A DNA stretch of 64,000 nt from positions 2,542,001 to 2,606,000 of the forward strand of contig NZ_JAANIJ010000001.1 in assembly GCF_011174705.1 (NCBI RefSeq), in the 5' to 3' direction. The position numbers and the translations under genes are program-made. Shown here piece by piece: positions 59,966 to 64,000 of the stretch; position 1 is the stretch's first letter; every line of letters begins with the position of its first letter. The notes under the pieces were generated by a model, which saw only the letters and a list, made by a program, of their open reading frames with translations, searched no databases and had not been told where the DNA came from. The stretch is from Tessaracoccus coleopterorum. Its GTDB lineage: Bacteria > Actinomycetota > Actinomycetes > Propionibacteriales > Propionibacteriaceae.

Positions 59966-61908
59966 TCACCAGCTGGAGCCGCCACCCCCACCCATGCCGC
60001 CCCGGCGTGCCCGCCGCCGCTCGCGCCGCTACCCGACGACCAGCCGCCACGTGAGCCGCCGTCGCCGGCGCTCTGGAAGGCAGCCGAGATCGATCTGCGG
60101 GTGTCGTTGAAGCGTTGGCCGATGCCGTGGTTGATCCCGGCCATGGCCTGCGTCTGGAAGACCCGGCCGCCGTTCCCGTGGGTCAGCGCCGCGACCACGT
60201 CGCCCAGCCGGAGCCCCCGGAGCGTCGGCAACCACTCCGCCACGTCGGGGACCCCTCGATGCGCTGGCCGATCAGCTCGACCCAGCTGTCCTCGGGCCCG
60301 AAGATCACCGCGTAGGGCAGCAACGGTTCGTACAGGCCCACCCGGGTGGTGGCACCGCCCTGCACCCGAGGGGCGCTGGCGGTGTTCTGCAACCAGGCGA
60401 TGCGGTCGGCCTCCGACATCCGCATGAAGTTCTCGAGCCCCCGCAGGTGCTGATAGGTGGCCTCGCCCTCCGAGGTCAGGGGCCCGACGTCGGGGTCCGG
60501 TATACGGCCAGCACCAGCAGGAGTACCGCGACGGTCGTCGAGGCGAGCGCCAGTTCCAGGGGCATCGCGTACCTACCGACCCGGCAGCGGTGCAGACGGC
60601 GGCGCCGATGACCAGGGCGACGAACGTGGGGAGGAACCAGCCTCCTGCCCGGCCGACCGGGCGCCGCTGGCCCGCCCGGTCGACGAGCGAGCGTCGGCGG
60701 TCGAGTAGCGAGTCGGCCAGGTTGGGATCGCCCAGCCTGCGGAGGCCGAAGATGCCGCGCATCAGGGCCCCGATGGCCGGTCGTCCCGGTCCTCGAGCCC
60801 TCCACCCGCAGGGACCCGCGCAGCCGGGCGAGCTCGCGGCCCGTGGGCCGCTCCGGGCCGGCGGGAGACTGCGAGGCGGGCGGCTCCGTCGTCGTGATCC
60901 TGGCCTCGCCCCGCACGACCATCGCGAGCAGCTGGGCGGCAGGGCCCCGGCCAGGCACGCCCAGACGTCCGCGGCGACGAGCGGTTCGAGGCCTTCAGGC
61001 GGCTGGAACCGGGTGACGAGCACCTGTCGGTTGCGGCGCAGCCGGGAGACCAGCTGCGGGAGGAGCACGGACAGCAGGACGATCAGGGCGCCGATCGGGG
61101 CAGCAGGAGCCAGAGGCCGCCCCACGGGGTGCGCTCGGGTGGAGTCCAGGCGACCGCGAAGGTGTCAGGCTCGAAGTCTGTCGCGATGGTCATCGTCTCG
61201 AACGGTTCGAGGTCGGTGGCGGTGCTGACGATCTCGGTCGCGTCGGCCCCGGGGCGCGTCACAGTCGTGCAGCGCGCCGTCGAACCCGGGGCCCCTGGTA
61301 GCAGGCGTTGGCACCGGTGAGGCGTCCCGCGAGCGACCCGGGCACCTGGAGGCGTGCGGTCACCCGGCCGAAGGGGGAACCCCAACCGGTGCCGTTGACG
61401 TCGAGGTACACCTCCTGACCCTCCGGGGTGTTCAGGGCGATGTCCTCGAGCCGGTAGCCGATCCGGAACTCCTGGGCGCCCTCGGCGAGCTCGACCGTGG
61501 GCGACCCGATCCGCAGCTCGACCGTGTCACGATCGCGGGTCTCGAGCACATCGGCCCCCGCCAGGCGTCGTCCGGTGCCGCGTCGCCCTGAGCGTGGAGC
61601 CGTGCCTCGACGCGGACCTCGGAGACGCCGACGGGGTGCGAGCCGAATCGCAACGGGATCGCCCGGACGATCCCGTGCCTGCCGGCGGAGGAGAAGTCGA
61701 CGACGATCGCCTCGGTCACCAGCACGTCCAGGGCGCCGCCGTCCTGCGGCTCCAGCGCGTAGGTGGCGTCGAAGCTGGTCACCGCCATCGAGTAGTCGCG
61801 CTCGGGCGTCCCGCCGGGGCCCCGTGGCAGTGCGATGAGGCCCGTGACAAGGGTGACCGCGACCGCGATCAGGGGGTAGGCGATCCACCGGCCGACGTTG
61901 CGCAGCAT
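59966..61908 (-). CDS. DUF2207 membrane protein (many frameshifts)
   Basis: About 648 residues. A signal/anchor WIAYPLIAVAVTLVTGLIAL is followed by an external domain (YSMAVTSFDATYALEPQDGG, AIVVDFSSAGRHGIVRAIPL), which is the DUF2207 N-domain. Later come membrane helices (IGALIVLLSVLLPQLV; FLPTFVALVIGAAVCTAAGS) and a C-terminal Gly/Ser tail ending GGGGGSSW at 59966, the family hallmark. Shifts occur at about 61560, 61295, 61095, 60950, 60785, 60590, 60500, 60255 and 59995. Role unknown, possibly envelope-related. Confidence 0.78.
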
Positions 61909-61932
61909 GGGTGAGCCTAACCGGGTGGCCGG

Positions 61933-64000
61933 TCACCACCGGTTGTGGACGTGCTCCACCCAGCCTGTGACGTCGGCGACCCGCGACCATGTCCCCGCGT
62001 CGTCGCGAACCCGCCCCGACCAGAGGCCGAACGCCTGCCAGGTCGCGTTGGAGAACACCTTCAGGTCGATGGATGTTTCCTTCACGTGGAACGGGGTGAG
62101 CATCAGGTCGATCCTCTCCCCGCGCACCCGCCACGGCCGCATCGGGTCGACGGTGTCGTAGTCCCAGGCGAGTTCCTCGCTGATCTTGTGCAGCCGCCCG
62201 CCGAGCAGCAGCGAGTTCTCCACCGAGCCGGTGCCGTCGGTCCACCGGCCGCCGAGTTGGATGCCGACGACCCTGCCATCCACCACGCCCGACCCGGCGC
62301 CCCAGTTCCAGGTGACGTCGTAGGGCCACCGGCCGCGGCCGTGATCGAGTGTGGCCCACGCGTCGTCCCCGTCGACGGCGTGGCGGACGCCGTCCAGCCT
62401 GATCCAGCCGGTCGCGGGTCGCGCCACGTCCTTGACGGTGTACTGGAACAGCCTGTCGTCCCAGGGCACCACGACGCCGAGGCGCTCGTGGCCCTCGGGC
62501 AGGTGCGCGTAGATGTCGAGCTCGATCCGCGGCCCGCGGGCCCGCAGCCGGGTACCGCCACCGTCGGCGTCCATCGCGATCTTCACGTGGCGGGTCCGCG
62601 CCCGCACCGGGCCGGCGTCCAGGGTGCCGGGGAGCGTCGCGCTACCGCCCAGCACCCCGATGGCCTCGTGGGTCACCTCGGTGCCGGTCGCGCGGTCGAG
62701 CAGCCAGATGCTGTGCACCGCGGCGTAGTCGAGGCTCGAGGCGGTGACGGCGACCACATGGGTGGGCGTCGTGACGCACCAGTACTCCCACCGCTTGTTG
62801 CGCCCCTTGCCGAGCGCTCCGCGGCCGATGCCGTCGGTGCGGACCAGCGGCGTCCGCGTCCAGCCCACCGCATCGGGGTTGAGCCTCCCGTCGGGGAGCG
62901 TCAGGTCGACCGGTGCGGTGATCTCGCGCTCCGTGACGGCGATCGCCGCGCGCGGCCGGAGCCGGGCCGCAGCGTCGAAGCGCTGCCGGAGCCGCTCGTT
63001 CGAGGCGCGCACGGCGTCGACGTCGAGCTTCAGGACCCGCCGGTCGTAGGTGATGAGCCCGTTGGTCTCCTGCTCGACGTCGGCCAGCTGGGTGTAGACG
63101 AACGCCGCGAGCGCCTCGTCGACCGCTGGCCCGACCTCGGCATGCTGCAGCCGGAGGAAGGCACGCTGGAAGGCGCCCGGTCGGGGATCCTGCGGTAGCC
63201 GAACTCCCTGTCGTTCCAGGTGTGACCCTCGACGCGGTGCGAGTAGCCGCCGTACTCGGTCAGGGCCGCGGCCCGCGCGTCGGCGGCGTCGCGGCGGGAG
63301 AGCCGGTAGCGGCGGAAGTAGACGTGCCTGCTGGCGAAGTCGCCCGCTCCGCGGTCGTGCCAGCCGCTCGCGTGGTCGATCGGGCGGGTCGGGTCGAGTG
63401 CGCGGATCCCGTCGGTGACCGCGACCGAGTCGAACTGGCCCCAGCCCTCGTTGAACGGCACCCACACGGCGACGGCGGGGAGGAGCGCAGCAGGCGGACT
63501 GTCGCGTGCGCCTCATCGAGGAACTCGCTGCGACCCGGCTCGTCCTGCCTGCCGAACAGGGTGTGGCGCCGGTCGTCGAGCGACATCGGCAGCGCGACCG
63601 GGGCCTGGATGACGGCCGGGTTGTACGGGCGGCCGCCGTTGACCATGTCCTGCCACACCAGCATGCCCAGCCGGTCGCAGTGGTGGTACCAGCGCAGCGG
63701 CTCGATCTTGATGTGCTTGCGCAGCATGGTGAAGCCGAGGTCCTTCGCCGTGGCGATGTCATGGATCATGGCCTCGTCCGACGGCGGGGTGTACAGCCCG
63801 TCGGGCCAGTAGCCCTGATCGAGCAGGCCGGCGTGCAGGTAGGGCTCCCCGTTGAGCAGCAGCCGCGTGACGCCGAGCGCGTCGGGGCCGACCTCGACGG
63901 AGCGCAACCCGAAGTAGCCCGTCACCCGGTCGTCGCCGAGACGCACCTCGACGTCGTGCAGGAACGGGTCCTCCGGAGACCACGGCCGCGGGCCGTCGCC
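61933..64000 (-). CDS. GH2-family glycosidase (5' end beyond window; two frameshifts)
   Basis: At least 690 residues. At the window edge it reads RPWSPEDPFLHDVEVRLGDD, the end of the GH2 immunoglobulin-like domain. The TIM barrel has GLYTPPSDEAMIHDIATAKD, GFTMLRKHIKIEPLRWYHHC, the acid/base Glu in VWVPFNEGWGQFDS and the nucleophile Glu in ALTEYGGYSH. The C-terminal half is a beta-rich accessory region ending HVHNRW. Shifts occur at about 63480 and about 63180. No lacZ-like small-chain sequence; specificity (galactoside, glucuronide or mannoside) is not decided. The N-terminal sugar-binding domain lies past 64000. Confidence 0.86.

Noticed and set aside
61945..63198. Plus-strand open frame of 417 codons
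   Set aside because: Shadow of the GH2 glycosidase on the minus strand.
1..64000. tRNA, rRNA, transposase, integrase or phage genes
   Set aside because: No T-loop-like GGTTCRANYC in a cloverleaf context, no rRNA sequence and no DDE, serine or tyrosine recombinase motifs were seen.

Overview
The window is GC-rich DNA from an actinobacterium. The markers are a mycothiol synthase (mshD), an actinobacterial GlnR-type regulator, a MutT1-like Nudix plus phosphatase fusion, a DtxR/IdeR-type iron box, a PHO box built of GTTCACC direct repeats, and several GTG starts with ATGA/GTGA overlaps. The gene set (glnR-mshD-ppk-mutT1-pstSCA, polyphosphate kinase, many sugar importers) suggests Propionibacteriaceae, but that placement is inference. 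No rRNA, tRNA, CRISPR array, insertion sequence or prophage was seen.

Most long genes are broken by one to several single-base frameshifts. In nearly every case that could be resolved, restoring one base in a run of three to five G or C residues reopens a conserved protein. The simplest reading is homopolymer under-calling in the assembly, not real gene decay. Coordinates below therefore span the reconstructed gene from start to stop across the shifts, and the shift positions are given.

Layout. 1-7746 (minus strand): orphan regulator glnR, mshD, ppk, mutT1, then pstS-pstC-pstA behind a PHO box; this is a nitrogen/phosphate/redox block. 7846-15032: housekeeping genes (dtd, two small unknowns, nitrobindin, ygfZ, tpx, satD, an HD-type protein, a PadR regulator with its own operator, M18 aminopeptidase). 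15077-18894: a complete siderophore ABC importer under an iron box. 19063-20135: ychF, then a roughly 530-bp array of inverted and tandem intergenic repeats. 20907-25642 and on to 27865: nitrobindin, acetyltransferases, unknown proteins and a McrBC type IV restriction system. 28069-36907: DUF4230, a 5'-truncated GH5 gene, a GPH symporter, a DUF2249/hemerythrin group with a palindromic operator, a collapsed tocopherol-cyclase-like gene, a TDT transporter, an orphan Imm5-like immunity protein and arfB.

36971-44426 is a catabolic locus: a FadR-type regulator and two TTGTCAGACAA operators face a class V PLP enzyme, a sugar-type ABC importer and an AceE/transketolase-like enzyme. The combination does not match a pathway I recognise. 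50206-58481 is a second sugar locus: a ROK repressor and a 20-bp palindrome, an ABC importer, a ROK sugar kinase, an M81 (MlrC-like) peptidase and a GH29 fucosidase. It is followed by small membrane proteins, a 55-bp direct repeat, a DUF2207 protein and a GH2 glycosidase that runs off the window end. Between the two loci lie a zinc-ribbon protein, a secreted trypsin-like protease, a MATE pump, a DUF6176 protein and nhaA.
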